A stretch of 64,000 bases of DNA from Desemzia sp045528445. GTDB taxonomy: Bacteria; Bacillota; Bacilli; Lactobacillales; Carnobacteriaceae. Made by a program: the position numbers and the translations under genes. The first letter of the stretch is position 1; each line of letters opens with the position of its first letter. This document shows, piece after piece, positions 34,748-43,592 of this stretch. The notes beneath the pieces were generated by a model. That model did not search any database and had not been told where the DNA came from. It worked only from the letters and a program-made list of their open reading frames with translations. The stretch covers positions 18,440 to 82,439 of the forward strand of contig NZ_JBGQQU010000010.1 in assembly GCF_045528445.1 (NCBI RefSeq), given 5' to 3'.

Positions 34748-36064
34748 ATGGAAAAATTCTTTGAAGGTTTACAGAATAAGTTAGGTCCAATAGCGTTAAA
34801 GTTAAATGAGAACAAATACTTAGCAGCAATACGTGATGGCTTTATGGGAGCTATGTCTCTCTTGATTTTAGGATCGTTGTTTTTATTATTTGCCAATTTG
34901 CCTATTCCAGGATATGCGGATATGATGGCAAACCTGTTTGGAAACAATTGGGCAACATTTTTCAATGTGCCGTATGATGTAACAATGAACATTATGACAT
35001 TATTCGTTATTATTGGGCTATCTCGTTCATTAGCTAAAAGTAATGGAATAGATGATTTAGGAGCTGTTCTTTGGGCTCTGATTGGTTTTTTGATTTTAAC
35101 ACCCATTTCGTCATTTGAAGTCAATGAAGCAACTTCTGCATTTCTTCCAATGGCTAACTTTAGTGCAAGTGGACTTTTCTTAGGGATGCTGGCAGCGATA
35201 TTAGCGGTTGAAATCATGGCTTTCGTCTTGCGCAGAGGGTGGAAAATCACTTTGCCTGAATCAGTTCCCAGCAATGTAGCACGTTCATTTGATGCATTGA
35301 TTCCTGGGTTGTTCATTATCTTGATTTTTATGCTGATCCGTATGGGCTTTGGTTCAACCGGTTATGAAACAGCTCAAACCTTCATCTTCCAAATCATTCA
35401 AACGCCGTTAACTACGATAGGTACAAGCTTGCCGGCAACTGTTCTAGTTATTATCCTTGAAACAATCTTATTTTCTTTTGGTCTTCATGGGCCTAACATC
35501 GTAGGTGGAGTTATGCAGCCGATTTGGTTATCTACAATGGCTGAAAATCTAGCAGCTTTCCAAGCTAATTTAGATTTACCGAATATTGTAACTTATCAAT
35601 TTTATAGCAATTTTATTAAAATGGGTGGTGCTGGAGCTACTGTTGGGCTTGCTCTGTTATGTTTGTTTGCAGCTAAGTCGCAACAATTTAAAACTTTAGG
35701 AAAATTAGCGATTGGCCCGTCTATCTTTAATATCAATGAACCATTAATATTTGGATTGCCAATTGTATTAAACCCAGTATTTATCATTCCATTCATTATA
35801 ACGCCCGTAATTCTTACGATCTTATCTTATATCGTTATGACAACAGGACTGGTGCCTCCGACAAATGGAGTTAATGTACCATGGACAACGCCACCGATTT
35901 TTTCAGGATTTCTTGTTTCAGGTTGGCGCGGAGCTTTATGGCAAGTAGTTGAAATTGGTATTTCAACTGCTATCTATTTCCCATTCTTCCGCATGGAGGA
36001 TCAAAAAGCTTATGCTTTAGAAAAAGGACAATCTGTAGAAGAAGCTTACACAGATTCTATTTAA
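34748..36064 (+). CDS. PTS system EIIC component, cellobiose/lactose type
   Basis: A 438-residue membrane permease of the lactose/cellobiose PTS family. It has about ten membrane segments, an N-terminal region beginning MEKFFEGLQNKLGPIALKLNENKYLAAIRDGF, the conserved SFGLHGPNIVGGVMQPI loop with the substrate-binding His, and the FNINEPLIFGLPIVLNP motif with its Asn-Glu pair. It imports and, with EIIA/EIIB partners, phosphorylates a beta-glycoside. No EIIA or EIIB gene is adjacent, so it must borrow them. AAAGGG precedes the ATG. The regulator upstream is split by a transposon, so control may be altered. Confidence 0.9.
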   Translation: MEKFFEGLQNKLGPIALKLNENKYLAAIRDGFMGAMSLLILGSLFLLFANLPIPGYADMMANLFGNNWATFFNVPYDVTMNIMTLFVIIGLSRSLAKSNGIDDLGAVLWALIGFLILTPISSFEVNEATSAFLPMANFSASGLFLGMLAAILAVEIMAFVLRRGWKITLPESVPSNVARSFDALIPGLFIILIFMLIRMGFGSTGYETAQTFIFQIIQTPLTTIGTSLPATVLVIILETILFSFGLHGPNIVGGVMQPIWLSTMAENLAAFQANLDLPNIVTYQFYSNFIKMGGAGATVGLALLCLFAAKSQQFKTLGKLAIGPSIFNINEPLIFGLPIVLNPVFIIPFIITPVILTILSYIVMTTGLVPPTNGVNVPWTTPPIFSGFLVSGWRGALWQVVEIGISTAIYFPFFRMEDQKAYALEKGQSVEEAYTDSI

Positions 36065-36099
36065 AAACTTGTTAGAAGCGGATGATATAGAATAATATA

Positions 36100-36152
36100 A
36101 ACTGACCCCATAAATAGCAGATAAAGTTGCTGTTAATAGGGTCAGTTTTTTG
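36100..36152 (+). terminator. Terminator after the PTS EIIC gene
   Basis: Arms AACTGACCC and GGGTCAGTT with an inner AGCA/TGCT stem and a T-rich tail. Confidence 0.8.
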
Positions 36153-36272
36153 TATATTATAGATATAATAAAAAAACTTATCAAAAGGAATGTCGATATA
36201 CAACATGGAAAACTTTTAAAACAAAGTATTCTAATACTGTGATCGACTGAATAGAATTAGGAGGAGTAAAAA

Positions 36273-36971
36273 ATGACATTATATAGAAGAAAAGTGCGAA
36301 ATAAGTCCAAAAAGTCTGGCAATCAAGGTTCGTATGTAAAAAGTATGGTCTATGGCGGGTTAGACGGTATCATTACTACGTTTGCGGTTGTAGCGGGTGT
36401 TGTCGGAGGAGCGTTGGATTTGCGAGTGATTATTATTCTTGGTTTTTCAAATTTGCTAGCAGATGGTTTCTCAATGGCAACGGGAGATTTCCTATCCAGC
36501 AAGTCAGAAAAAGAGTACGAAGAACATCGTAACCAAATAAAGCAGCAAAAAAATGCTGAACAGTCTCTTGCTGAACACTATCAAAATATCGGTTTAACTC
36601 AAGTAGATGCAGCGACTGTGAGTACCATCATGAACCAATACGATGATTCTGTTAAAGAAAAATTGTTTTGTACAGAAGTTGAGGAAGAAGAAGGCAGTCC
36701 GATAAAAAATGCTTTAGTAACCTTTACTTCATTTTTTACTTTTGGGTTAGTACCGTTGTTAGCTTATGTTTTTAGCCAATTTATTCCAGGCGTGATCAGT
36801 TATTCCTTTTTGCTGGCTTCAGGATTGACGGGTTTGACATTATTTATTTTAGGAGCATTAAAATCTCGGGTAACGCACTCCAATTGGATTAAATCAGGTT
36901 TAGAGATGCTGATTATCGGCGGTTTTGCTGCTCTATTCGCTTACTTAGTAGGCTTTTTATTGGGACAATAA
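36273..36971 (+). CDS. VIT1/CCC1-family iron or manganese transporter
   Basis: A 232-residue membrane protein. It starts with a basic cytoplasmic segment, then YGGLDGIITTFAVVAGVVGG, the first family helix, and NLLADGFSMATGDFLSSKSEKEYEEH. A cytoplasmic acidic helix region with EVEEEEGSP follows, matching the metal-binding domain between helices 2 and 3. Three more helices come at the end. Eukaryotic relatives load iron or manganese into vacuoles, and bacterial members are thought to export these metals. AGGAGGAG precedes the ATG. A bidirectional terminator separates it from the convergent ABC genes. Confidence 0.85.
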   Translation: MTLYRRKVRNKSKKSGNQGSYVKSMVYGGLDGIITTFAVVAGVVGGALDLRVIIILGFSNLLADGFSMATGDFLSSKSEKEYEEHRNQIKQQKNAEQSLAEHYQNIGLTQVDAATVSTIMNQYDDSVKEKLFCTEVEEEEGSPIKNALVTFTSFFTFGLVPLLAYVFSQFIPGVISYSFLLASGLTGLTLFILGALKSRVTHSNWIKSGLEMLIIGGFAALFAYLVGFLLGQ

Positions 36972-36980
36972 ATGAAATAC

Positions 36981-37024
36981 AAAAAAGGTATGGTGTCTCT
37001 TTTCTGAGAGGCCATACCTTTTTA
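36981..37024. terminator. Bidirectional terminator
   Basis: Arms AAAAAGGTATGG and CCATACCTTTTT-like with A and T runs outside, between convergent genes at 36971 and 37037. Confidence 0.85.
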
Positions 37025-37036
37025 AATAAAGATCGA

Positions 37037-37882
37037 TTAGTTAGCGTTGTTATCTTCCATCAGTTGCGTATTTTTTTCGATCAGTTCATCAACAGTACCG
37101 TCTGCCTGCATTCCTTTTAAAATATCATTTACTGTAGTAAGTAAATCGTCGCTGCCTTTTTGAACCGCTATTGCGGCTTGGTTTGGTTCGCTGCCCAAAT
37201 CAATTTCGGCTACAGCCAAATCTTCGTTTGATTTAGCGTATTGATTTGCAACAGTTTCTACCATTAAGATACCGTCTACTTTACCAGTAGTTAAAGAAAG
37301 AATGGCTGCCCCCCATTTCCCAACGGATTGCAAATAAGAATCTGGGTAGCTTTCTTTTAAGAAATCTTCTTGGATAGTAGCTTTTTGTGTTGCCCATTTC
37401 ATGTCTTTCAGTGATTCTGGGGAATTGAATTTATCTTGATCTTCTTTTTTGATTAAAACGACATCTTGTGTAGTGACATATACATCTGTAAAATCAACAT
37501 TTTCAGCTCTTTCAGGAGTAGGATTCATACCAGCAATAACTAAATCGGCTTTCCCTGTAGAAACGGCAGGAATTAAACCGTTAAAGTCCATATCATTGAT
37601 GACCAGCTCCACCTCCAGTTCATCTGCAATTTTTTGAGCAATATCGATATCAAATCCAACTATTGTATCCTTGCCGTCTTTTACTAAATGCCATTCATAA
37701 GGAGGGTAGTCTGCAGAAGTGACCACAACTAATTCACCTTTTTCCTGTATATCAGCAACGGTAGTAGGAGCTGTAGCAGCAGTATCTCCCGTGCCTGTCT
37801 CAGCCGCTTCACTATCGCCGCAAGCTGTTAATGCCAAAATACTCATAATCCCTAATAAAGCTTTTACCCAATTCTTTTTCAT
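37037..37882 (-). CDS. Amino-acid ABC transporter substrate-binding lipoprotein
   Basis: A 281-residue lipoprotein. The signal MKKNWVKALLGIMSILALTAC ends in the lipobox LTAC, followed by a Thr/Ala-rich tether and a family 3 solute-binding domain (TSADYPPYEWHL, VGFDIDIAQKIADEL, GLIPAVSTGKADLVIAGMNPTPERAENVDFTDVY). This family binds polar amino acids outside the membrane; Arg fits the T-box specifier upstream but is not proven. It is the last gene of the permease-ATPase-binding protein operon, 36 bases after the ATPase gene. Confidence 0.9.
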   Translation of the reverse strand: MKKNWVKALLGIMSILALTACGDSEAAETGTGDTAATAPTTVADIQEKGELVVVTSADYPPYEWHLVKDGKDTIVGFDIDIAQKIADELEVELVINDMDFNGLIPAVSTGKADLVIAGMNPTPERAENVDFTDVYVTTQDVVLIKKEDQDKFNSPESLKDMKWATQKATIQEDFLKESYPDSYLQSVGKWGAAILSLTTGKVDGILMVETVANQYAKSNEDLAVAEIDLGSEPNQAAIAVQKGSDDLLTTVNDILKGMQADGTVDELIEKNTQLMEDNNAN

Positions 37883-37918
37883 TTTTTCTTCCCCCTGTTG
37901 TCTGTTAAGACTTATTTT

Positions 37919-38641
37919 TTACAATATTTTTGATAAGAAAGCTTTTGTGCGTTCTTGTTTTGGATCATCAAATAGTTCATCAGGTGTTCCTTGTTCAATG
38001 ATTTTTCCTTCATCCATAAAAATGACTCGATCTCCAACTTCACGAGCGAAATTCATTTCATGAGTGACAATAACCATCGTCATCCCGCTATTGGCCAAAT
38101 TTTTCATGACTTGTAAGACTTCACCGACCATTTCTGGGTCTAAAGCCGAAGTAGGTTCATCAAATAACATCATATCTGGTTGCATCGCTAAAGATCTGGC
38201 GATAGCAATCCGCTGTTTTTGTCCACCAGAGAGCGAGCTTGGGTAAGCAGCTGCTTTATCTGATAATCCCATACTGTTAAGCAGGTCTTCTGCAATTTGT
38301 GTAGCCTCTTGTATGTTCTTTCTCTGGATTTGAGTCGGACCAATCGTAATATTCTCCATGATAGTCAAATGGGGAAACAAGTTGAAATTTTGAAAGACCA
38401 TCCCTAATTTAGTACGGATAGCATCAATGTTGACTCCTTTCTGATTGATTGTTTGGTTTTCGAAAATGATTTGTCCAGAAGTCGGTTCTTCCAACATATT
38501 CAAACAACGTAAGAAAGTGCTTTTCCCAGAACCGGATGGACCGATCACAACAACTACTTCACCATCATGGATTTCTTCAGTAATGCCTTTCAAAACTTCT
38601 TTATTGTCATAGGATTTTATGAGTTCAATTGTTTTAATCAC
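37919..38641 (-). CDS. Amino-acid ABC transporter ATP-binding protein
   Basis: A 240-residue ATPase of the polar amino-acid uptake group. Walker A is GPSGSGKST near residue 34, the signature is LSGGQKQRIAIARSLAMQP, Walker B is MMLFDEPTSALD, and the switch His lies in VIVTHEMNFAREV. The start overlaps the permease gene by 8 bases. It powers uptake through the adjacent permease and binding protein. Confidence 0.93.
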   Translation of the reverse strand: MIKTIELIKSYDNKEVLKGITEEIHDGEVVVVIGPSGSGKSTFLRCLNMLEEPTSGQIIFENQTINQKGVNIDAIRTKLGMVFQNFNLFPHLTIMENITIGPTQIQRKNIQEATQIAEDLLNSMGLSDKAAAYPSSLSGGQKQRIAIARSLAMQPDMMLFDEPTSALDPEMVGEVLQVMKNLANSGMTMVIVTHEMNFAREVGDRVIFMDEGKIIEQGTPDELFDDPKQERTKAFLSKIL

Positions 38642-39284
38642 TTAGTTGTAACCTCTTTTCATATGTATTAACTATCTTGGAAGCGCCAGTTGTCATAAAG
38701 AAATAAAACACAGCCACGATCACATAAGGAAGAAAAGGTGAGAAGGTAGCACCGGCTACCACTTGAGCGTTGTACATTAAGTCGTTCATTCCAACTACGG
38801 AAATGATAGAAGACTCTTTAATCAATGTCACAAATTCGTTTCCTAATGTAGGCAAAATGTTTTTTAAGGCTTGCGGGTAAATAATTTTCTGCATAGCTGT
38901 TTTGTAGCTCATTCCAATAGATCGTGCAGCTTCCATTTGTCCTTTATCAACTGCTTGTATTCCGGCACGGATGATTTCAGCAATGTAGGCAGCTGAGTTG
39001 AGTGCTATAGTAATCACGCCTGACATAAAATCAGGAAGATCAATATTGATCACATACAATCCATAATAGATAATGAACAGTTGCACCAGCATGGGTGTTC
39101 CTCTTACCAGTTGGATGTAGGCCGATGCAGGTTTATTCAAAAATGGGTTGTTGGACATTTTTACAATAGCCAACAATGAACCCAGCACCACACCGATGAT
39201 AATCGAAAAGAAAGATAAAGCTAGGGTATAACCAGCTCCTTTAAAATAAAGGGGCAAATAAGTGAGTAAAGATTCGACAGTCAT
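38634..39284 (-). CDS. Amino-acid ABC transporter permease
   Basis: A 216-residue HisM/GlnP-type permease with about five membrane helices and the EAA loop AARSIGMSYKTAMQKIIYPQAL. The signature VRGTPMLVQLFIIYYGLY marks the polar amino-acid group. A longer frame starts at 39323 inside the T-box terminator. AAAGGAG lies 10 bases before ATG 39284, so that start is used. First gene of the operon, directly behind an amino-acid-specific T-box. Confidence 0.9.
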   Translation of the reverse strand: MTVESLLTYLPLYFKGAGYTLALSFFSIIIGVVLGSLLAIVKMSNNPFLNKPASAYIQLVRGTPMLVQLFIIYYGLYVINIDLPDFMSGVITIALNSAAYIAEIIRAGIQAVDKGQMEAARSIGMSYKTAMQKIIYPQALKNILPTLGNEFVTLIKESSIISVVGMNDLMYNAQVVAGATFSPFLPYVIVAVFYFFMTTGASKIVNTYEKRLQLSD

Positions 39285-39319
39285 GAGTACAGAACTCCTT
39301 TTCAACTTTATTTTTAGAT

Positions 39320-39560
39320 ACAAAAAAACCCGTCTCTTGCGTATAACGCAAGAGACGGGTTAAGTAATTTAATCCGCGGTACCACTCTAGTTGACGTGCG
39401 CGCAGGCACATCCACCTCATTATAATAACGCCTGAAATGCGGAAGAAGCTACTTTAAGTTCACCTCTTCATCGGATAAAGTGCGCTTCAACAAGGAGCTT
39501 TCTGACGGGCTTACACTCTGTCCCGACTCGCTGGGAGAAAAATTCAAGTCTACTCTCTCT
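39320..39560 (-). promoter_or_regulatory. T-box leader of the amino-acid ABC transporter (specifier probably CGC, Arg)
   Basis: On the minus strand the core AGAGTGGTACCGCGG (39374-39388) is followed by a terminator with 16-base arms (AACCCGTCTCTTGCGT type, 39329-39361) and seven T. The specifier loop strand reads GAAG-CGC before the closing ACTTT arm, in the same register as GAAG-TGC of the Cys T-box in this window, giving CGC (Arg) at 39482-39484. A one-base shift would give other codons; two bases on is CAC (His). Divergent argGH supports Arg. Confidence 0.85.
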
Positions 39561-39589
39561 ATCATAGATTTTAGGATATTCAGTTACAA
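39561..39589 (-). promoter_or_regulatory. Promoter of the T-box/ABC transporter operon
   Basis: On the minus strand TTGTAA (39584-39589), a 17-base spacer, and TATGAT (39561-39566), immediately upstream of the T-box Stem I. Confidence 0.7.
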
Positions 39590-39970
39590 ACGATTTTGCT
39601 CACTATTTTCTAATGTTGTTGAATAGTTTTAAACGACTCGTCTATACATTTAAAATATTTTTTATACAAATAAAAAATGAGTGATATATAATTTTTAGCT
39701 GATGTATCTTGTTCGTTTTAAATGTTAAAGCTTATATTACACCTTTATTTTAGAAATGCAACTCTTTTATTGCAAAAACTAATTTAAATAAAATATTCTA
39801 TAAAATTAATAAAAATTCAATTTAATTTATAAATGACAAAAGGCGATATTTCAGCATTTTCATAATACAGAGAGGCGTTTTCTAATTTTTGAAGAAAAAT
39901 TATTACTTGATTTTAATCTTTCGGCATATTAAGATGCGTAACAAGTTTAAAAAATCAAAGGAGTGTTGAT
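39590..39970 (+). other. AT-rich upstream region of argG with candidate ARG box
   Basis: About 380 very AT-rich bases with no supported frame. TTAATAAAAATTCAA at 39806-39820 resembles the ArgR/AhrC operator half-sites of Firmicutes. The argGH promoter must be here, but several AT-rich candidates compete and I did not assign one. Confidence 0.35.
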
Positions 39971-41182
39971 ATGAAAAAAGGGAAAGTCGTTCTTGCTTAT
40001 TCAGGAGGCTTAGATACATCAGTTGCAATTAAATGGTTAGTGGATAAAGGTTATGATGTGGTGGCTTGTTGTCTGGATGTAGGTGAAGGAAAAGATTTAG
40101 CATTCATAAAAGAAAAGGCCCTTAAAATGGGAGCAGCGGCTTCTTACACGATTGACGCTAAAGAAGAATTTGCAAAAGATTTTGCTCTGGTTGCTTTACA
40201 AGCCCATACGCTTTATGAAGGCAAATACCCTTTGATTTCGGCTTTATCGCGTCCGTTAATTGCTAAAAAGCTGGTAGAAGTTGCCTTGCAAGAAGATGCG
40301 ATCGCTGTTGCTCACGGATGTACGGGAAAAGGGAATGACCAAGTGCGTTTTGAAGTGGCTATCAACTCTTTAGCGCCAGAATTAACGGTTCTTTCTCCGG
40401 TTCGTGACTGGAAATGGTCGCGTGAAGAAGAAATTGACTACGCTGTTCAACACAATATTCCGGTTCCAATCGATTTGGATAATCCGTTCTCTATTGACCA
40501 AAATCTCTGGGGAAGAAGTAATGAGTGTGGTATTTTAGAAGACCCGTGGGCTACACCGCCAGAAGCAGCTTATGAATTGACGACTAGTTTAGACTATACA
40601 CCGGATACGGCAGATACGATTGAGATTGAGTTTGAAGCCGGAGTGCCAGCAGCGATTGATGGAGTCCCTTATTCATTAGCAGAACTCATTGAAAAAATAA
40701 ACAAAGTTGCCGGAAAACACGGCATCGGGCGCATCGACCATATCGAAAACAGACTGGTAGGAATCAAATCTCGTGAAGTCTACGAAGCACCTGGTGCATT
40801 GACGTTGATGACAGCTCATAAAGAATTGGAAGATTTAAACTTTGTAAAAGATATTGCTCATTTTAAACCACTGATTGAACAAAAATTGGCTGAGATGTTG
40901 TACAACGGTTTGTGGTATAACCCGTTAACAGAAAGTTTGATAGCCTTTTTGAAATCGACACAACAATACGTAAACGGAACAGTGCGTGTCAGATTGTTCA
41001 AAGGCCACGCAATCGTTGAAGGAAGAAAATCGCCTAATTCGTTGTACAACGAAAAGCTGGCTACTTATACAGCTGAAGACGCCTTTGACCAAGAAGCAGC
41101 CGTTGGATTTATCAAGTTGTGGGGCTTGCCAACGAAAACCCATGCTGAAGTCAATCACCCGGTGTTGGTGAAAAAGGTATGA
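39971..41182 (+). CDS. argG: Argininosuccinate synthase
   Basis: A 403-residue enzyme that joins citrulline and aspartate using ATP in arginine synthesis. The N-terminal P-loop AYSGGLDTSVAIKWL lies at residues 9-23, with the conserved HGCTGKGNDQVRFE and the citrulline/aspartate-binding segments DNPFSIDQNLWGRSNECG. AAAGGAGT precedes the ATG. Its stop overlaps argH by 4 bases (ATGA), so both steps are cotranscribed. The T-box-controlled transporter lies divergently upstream, so uptake and synthesis of arginine appear grouped. Confidence 0.97.
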   Translation: MKKGKVVLAYSGGLDTSVAIKWLVDKGYDVVACCLDVGEGKDLAFIKEKALKMGAAASYTIDAKEEFAKDFALVALQAHTLYEGKYPLISALSRPLIAKKLVEVALQEDAIAVAHGCTGKGNDQVRFEVAINSLAPELTVLSPVRDWKWSREEEIDYAVQHNIPVPIDLDNPFSIDQNLWGRSNECGILEDPWATPPEAAYELTTSLDYTPDTADTIEIEFEAGVPAAIDGVPYSLAELIEKINKVAGKHGIGRIDHIENRLVGIKSREVYEAPGALTLMTAHKELEDLNFVKDIAHFKPLIEQKLAEMLYNGLWYNPLTESLIAFLKSTQQYVNGTVRVRLFKGHAIVEGRKSPNSLYNEKLATYTAEDAFDQEAAVGFIKLWGLPTKTHAEVNHPVLVKKV

Positions 41183-42552
41183 AAAAGTTATGGGGAGGCC
41201 GTTTTGAAGGCGAAAATGTAAAATGGATCGATGAATTTGGCGCTTCAATTGAGGTGGACCAAATTCTAGCGGAAGAAGATATCCGGGGAAGTTTAGCCCA
41301 TGTAAACATGCTGGCTAAAACAGGGATTTTAACGGCTGATGAGGCTAAAGAGATTACTCGTGGTTTAGAGAGCCTGCTGACAAAATACCGAGACCACGAA
41401 TTGGTGTTTTCAGTTGAGAATGAGGATATCCATTTAAATATCGAAATGCTTTTGCATAAAGAAATTGGACCAGTAGCAGGAAAACTGCACACGGCACGCA
41501 GTCGTAATGACCAAGTAGCGACGGATATGCATCTGTATTTGAAAAAAGAAGTGAACGAAATCATTGATTCACTGGTTCATTTGCAGTCGGTAGTTGTAAC
41601 GAAAGCGGACCAACATGTAGAAACGATTTTACCCGGCTATACCCACTTGCAGCACGCACAACCGATTTCTTTTGCATATCATTTATTGGCGTATTTCAAC
41701 ATGTTCAAACGAGATCATGAGCGCTACGAAGAAAGCATGTCTCGCATCGACTTGTCTCCTCTAGGCGCAGCGGCTTTAGCGGGCACAACCTTTCCAATAG
41801 ACCGGCACTATGCTGCAGAACAATTAGGGTTTTCGGATATTTATACAAATAGTCTTGATGCTGTCAGTGACCGCGATTTTATTGTAGAATTCCTTTCAAA
41901 CAGCAGTTTATTAATGATGCACTTGTCGCGTTTTTGTGAAGAAATCATTCTATGGACGAGTCATGAATACCAATTCGTCGTTTTATCGGATACTTATTCA
42001 ACCGGCAGCTCGATTATGCCGCAAAAGAAAAATCCGGATATGGCTGAATTGATTCGGGGGAAAACTGGGCGTGTATATGGGAACCTGTTTTCTTTGCTGA
42101 CAACGATGAAAAGCTTGCCGCTAGCTTACAATAAAGATTTACAAGAGGATAAAGAAGGCATGTTTGACACTGTCCAGACGGTGAAAGAGTGTTTGCGCGT
42201 TTTTGCTGGGTTGTTGGAAACGATGGAAGTCAGCGAAACTAACATGCTGGAAGCCACGACGAAAGATTTCTCTAACGCAACCGAATTAGCGGATTATTTG
42301 AGCACAAAAGGGATTCCGTTTCGCGAAGCACACGAAATCGTCGGCAAATTGGTCCTGGACTGCTTGAAAAAAGGCATTTATTTGCAAGATGTTTCGTTGA
42401 CAGATTACCAAGCCATTGCACCTGAAATCATGGAAGATGTCTATCCGCTATTGGATTCCCGGGCTGCAGTAGCGAGACGCAATTCAGTTGGCGGAACTGG
42501 ATTTGAACAAATTCACTATCAGATTGAACAAGCTAAAAAAGAATTGATTTAG
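41179..42552 (+). CDS. argH: Argininosuccinate lyase
   Basis: A 457-residue member of the fumarase/aspartase fold that splits argininosuccinate into arginine and fumarate. The family signature GSSIMPQKKNPDMAELIRGK with the catalytic Ser is near residue 277, together with TARSRNDQVATD and the His-bearing GYTHLQHAQPISFA. It starts WGGRFEG as usual. The start overlaps argG by 4 bases. No earlier arginine genes (argJBCD, argF) are in the window. Confidence 0.97.
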   Translation: MKKLWGGRFEGENVKWIDEFGASIEVDQILAEEDIRGSLAHVNMLAKTGILTADEAKEITRGLESLLTKYRDHELVFSVENEDIHLNIEMLLHKEIGPVAGKLHTARSRNDQVATDMHLYLKKEVNEIIDSLVHLQSVVVTKADQHVETILPGYTHLQHAQPISFAYHLLAYFNMFKRDHERYEESMSRIDLSPLGAAALAGTTFPIDRHYAAEQLGFSDIYTNSLDAVSDRDFIVEFLSNSSLLMMHLSRFCEEIILWTSHEYQFVVLSDTYSTGSSIMPQKKNPDMAELIRGKTGRVYGNLFSLLTTMKSLPLAYNKDLQEDKEGMFDTVQTVKECLRVFAGLLETMEVSETNMLEATTKDFSNATELADYLSTKGIPFREAHEIVGKLVLDCLKKGIYLQDVSLTDYQAIAPEIMEDVYPLLDSRAAVARRNSVGGTGFEQIHYQIEQAKKELI

Positions 42553-42629
42553 ATATGAATTATTTGCTTAACCAACATCTTAGCTCTAAACTGGAAGCGA
42601 AAGTTATCAAAAGGAGAGAAGGTAAGGAT

Positions 42630-43070
42630 ATGTTAAAAGATTCATACCCCTATTTTATTTTCAATGGAAATGCGGATGAAGCGATTCGTTTTTATGCAGC
42701 TATTTTTGAAGCCAAAGTGTTGGACAGCACTAAGTTTAAAGAGATGCCGATCAATCCAGATGAACCTCCTATCCCTGATGCCGCAAAAGAATTGATTATG
42801 AATGCGACGATTCAGTTGCCCAATGAGTCTTATATCATGTTTTCGGATAATTTTCCGGGAACCCCGTATACTGTAGGCACTAATGTGTCATTGACTTTAA
42901 TTTATGAGGACCCTGAAGAAACACGAGCCGTTTTCGACAAATTAAAAGTGGATGGCAAGATTGAGATGGAGTTGCAAGAAACTTTTTGGAGTCCGTTGTA
43001 TGGGAATCTATTTGATAAATTTGGTATTCAATGGCAAGTATCGACTCTTGATGCAGAAGACGTTAATTAA
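42630..43070 (+). CDS. VOC-superfamily protein, PhnB-like
   Basis: A 146-residue protein of the PhnB/3-demethylubiquinone-methyltransferase-like branch of the vicinal oxygen chelate fold. It begins SYPYFIFNGNADEAIRFYAAIFEAKV, has NESYIMFSDNFPGTPYTVGTNVSLTL in the centre, and ends FWSPLYGNLFDKFGIQWQVS, the usual final signature. The longest frame starts at 42555 just after argH, but AAGG 7 bases before ATG 42630 marks the real start. No enzymatic role is established for close relatives. It may be transcribed with argGH. Confidence 0.8.
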   Translation: MLKDSYPYFIFNGNADEAIRFYAAIFEAKVLDSTKFKEMPINPDEPPIPDAAKELIMNATIQLPNESYIMFSDNFPGTPYTVGTNVSLTLIYEDPEETRAVFDKLKVDGKIEMELQETFWSPLYGNLFDKFGIQWQVSTLDAEDVN

Positions 43071-43089
43071 ATAAAAGTAAATTAACTTA

Positions 43090-43130
43090 AAAAAGCTAGG
43101 ACAGCTCAGTACTGTGCTCTAGCTTTTTTA
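43090..43130 (+). terminator. Terminator after the VOC gene
   Basis: Arms AAAAAGCTAG and CTAGCTTTTT with an inner ACAG/CTGT stem and a T tail. Confidence 0.82.
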
Positions 43131-43147
43131 ACGTTTTATCACTTTTC

Positions 43148-43485
43148 TTTCAAACAGAGAGATGGTACTGAAAAGGTTTTCAAGTACCGTAAAGAGCTTT
43201 CGAACAGAGAGATACGGTACTAAGAAGGTTTTCAAATACCATATAGTGCTTTTGAACAGAGAGATATGGTACTAAGAAGGTTTTCAAGTACCATAAAGTG
43301 CTTTTGAACAGAGAGATATGGTACTAAGAAGGTTTTCAAGTACCATAAAGCGATTTCAAATAGGGAGATATGGTACTAAGAAGGTTTTCAAGTACCATAA
43401 AGAGCTTTCAAACAGAGAGATATGGTACTAAGAAGGTTTTCAAGTACCATAAAGTGCTTTCCAATAGAGAGGTATGGTACTTTCT
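43148..43485. repeat. 52-bp-period palindromic tandem array, locus 3 (six to seven units)
   Basis: GGTAC recurs at 43164, 43216, 43268, 43320, 43372, 43424 and 43476, always exactly 52 bases apart. Units are about 90 percent alike and carry the dyad ATGGTACT/AGTACCAT around a loop of about 13 bases. Linkers read roughly AAAGTGCTTTTGAACAGAGAG. Units are contiguous, so this is not CRISPR. A 68-codon frame across the end is only an effect of the repeats. Related to locus 4 at 57.5 kb. Confidence 0.92.
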
Positions 43486-43592
43486 AAAAACAAGACCACT
43501 CCTTATTGCCGCAGAAGTAGGGCGAAAGGGGTGGTCTTATATTGCTGTTGCTAGATGGAAATTGGGTTGGAACTAGAAAATCGATGATTGCA

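Noticed and set aside
43148..43485. CRISPR array
   Set aside because: Units are contiguous and nearly identical along the whole 52 bases, with no variable spacers and no cas genes nearby.
43370..43576. 68-codon frame over the repeat array
   Set aside because: Its sequence is repeat-encoded, starts in the array and has no ribosome-binding site.
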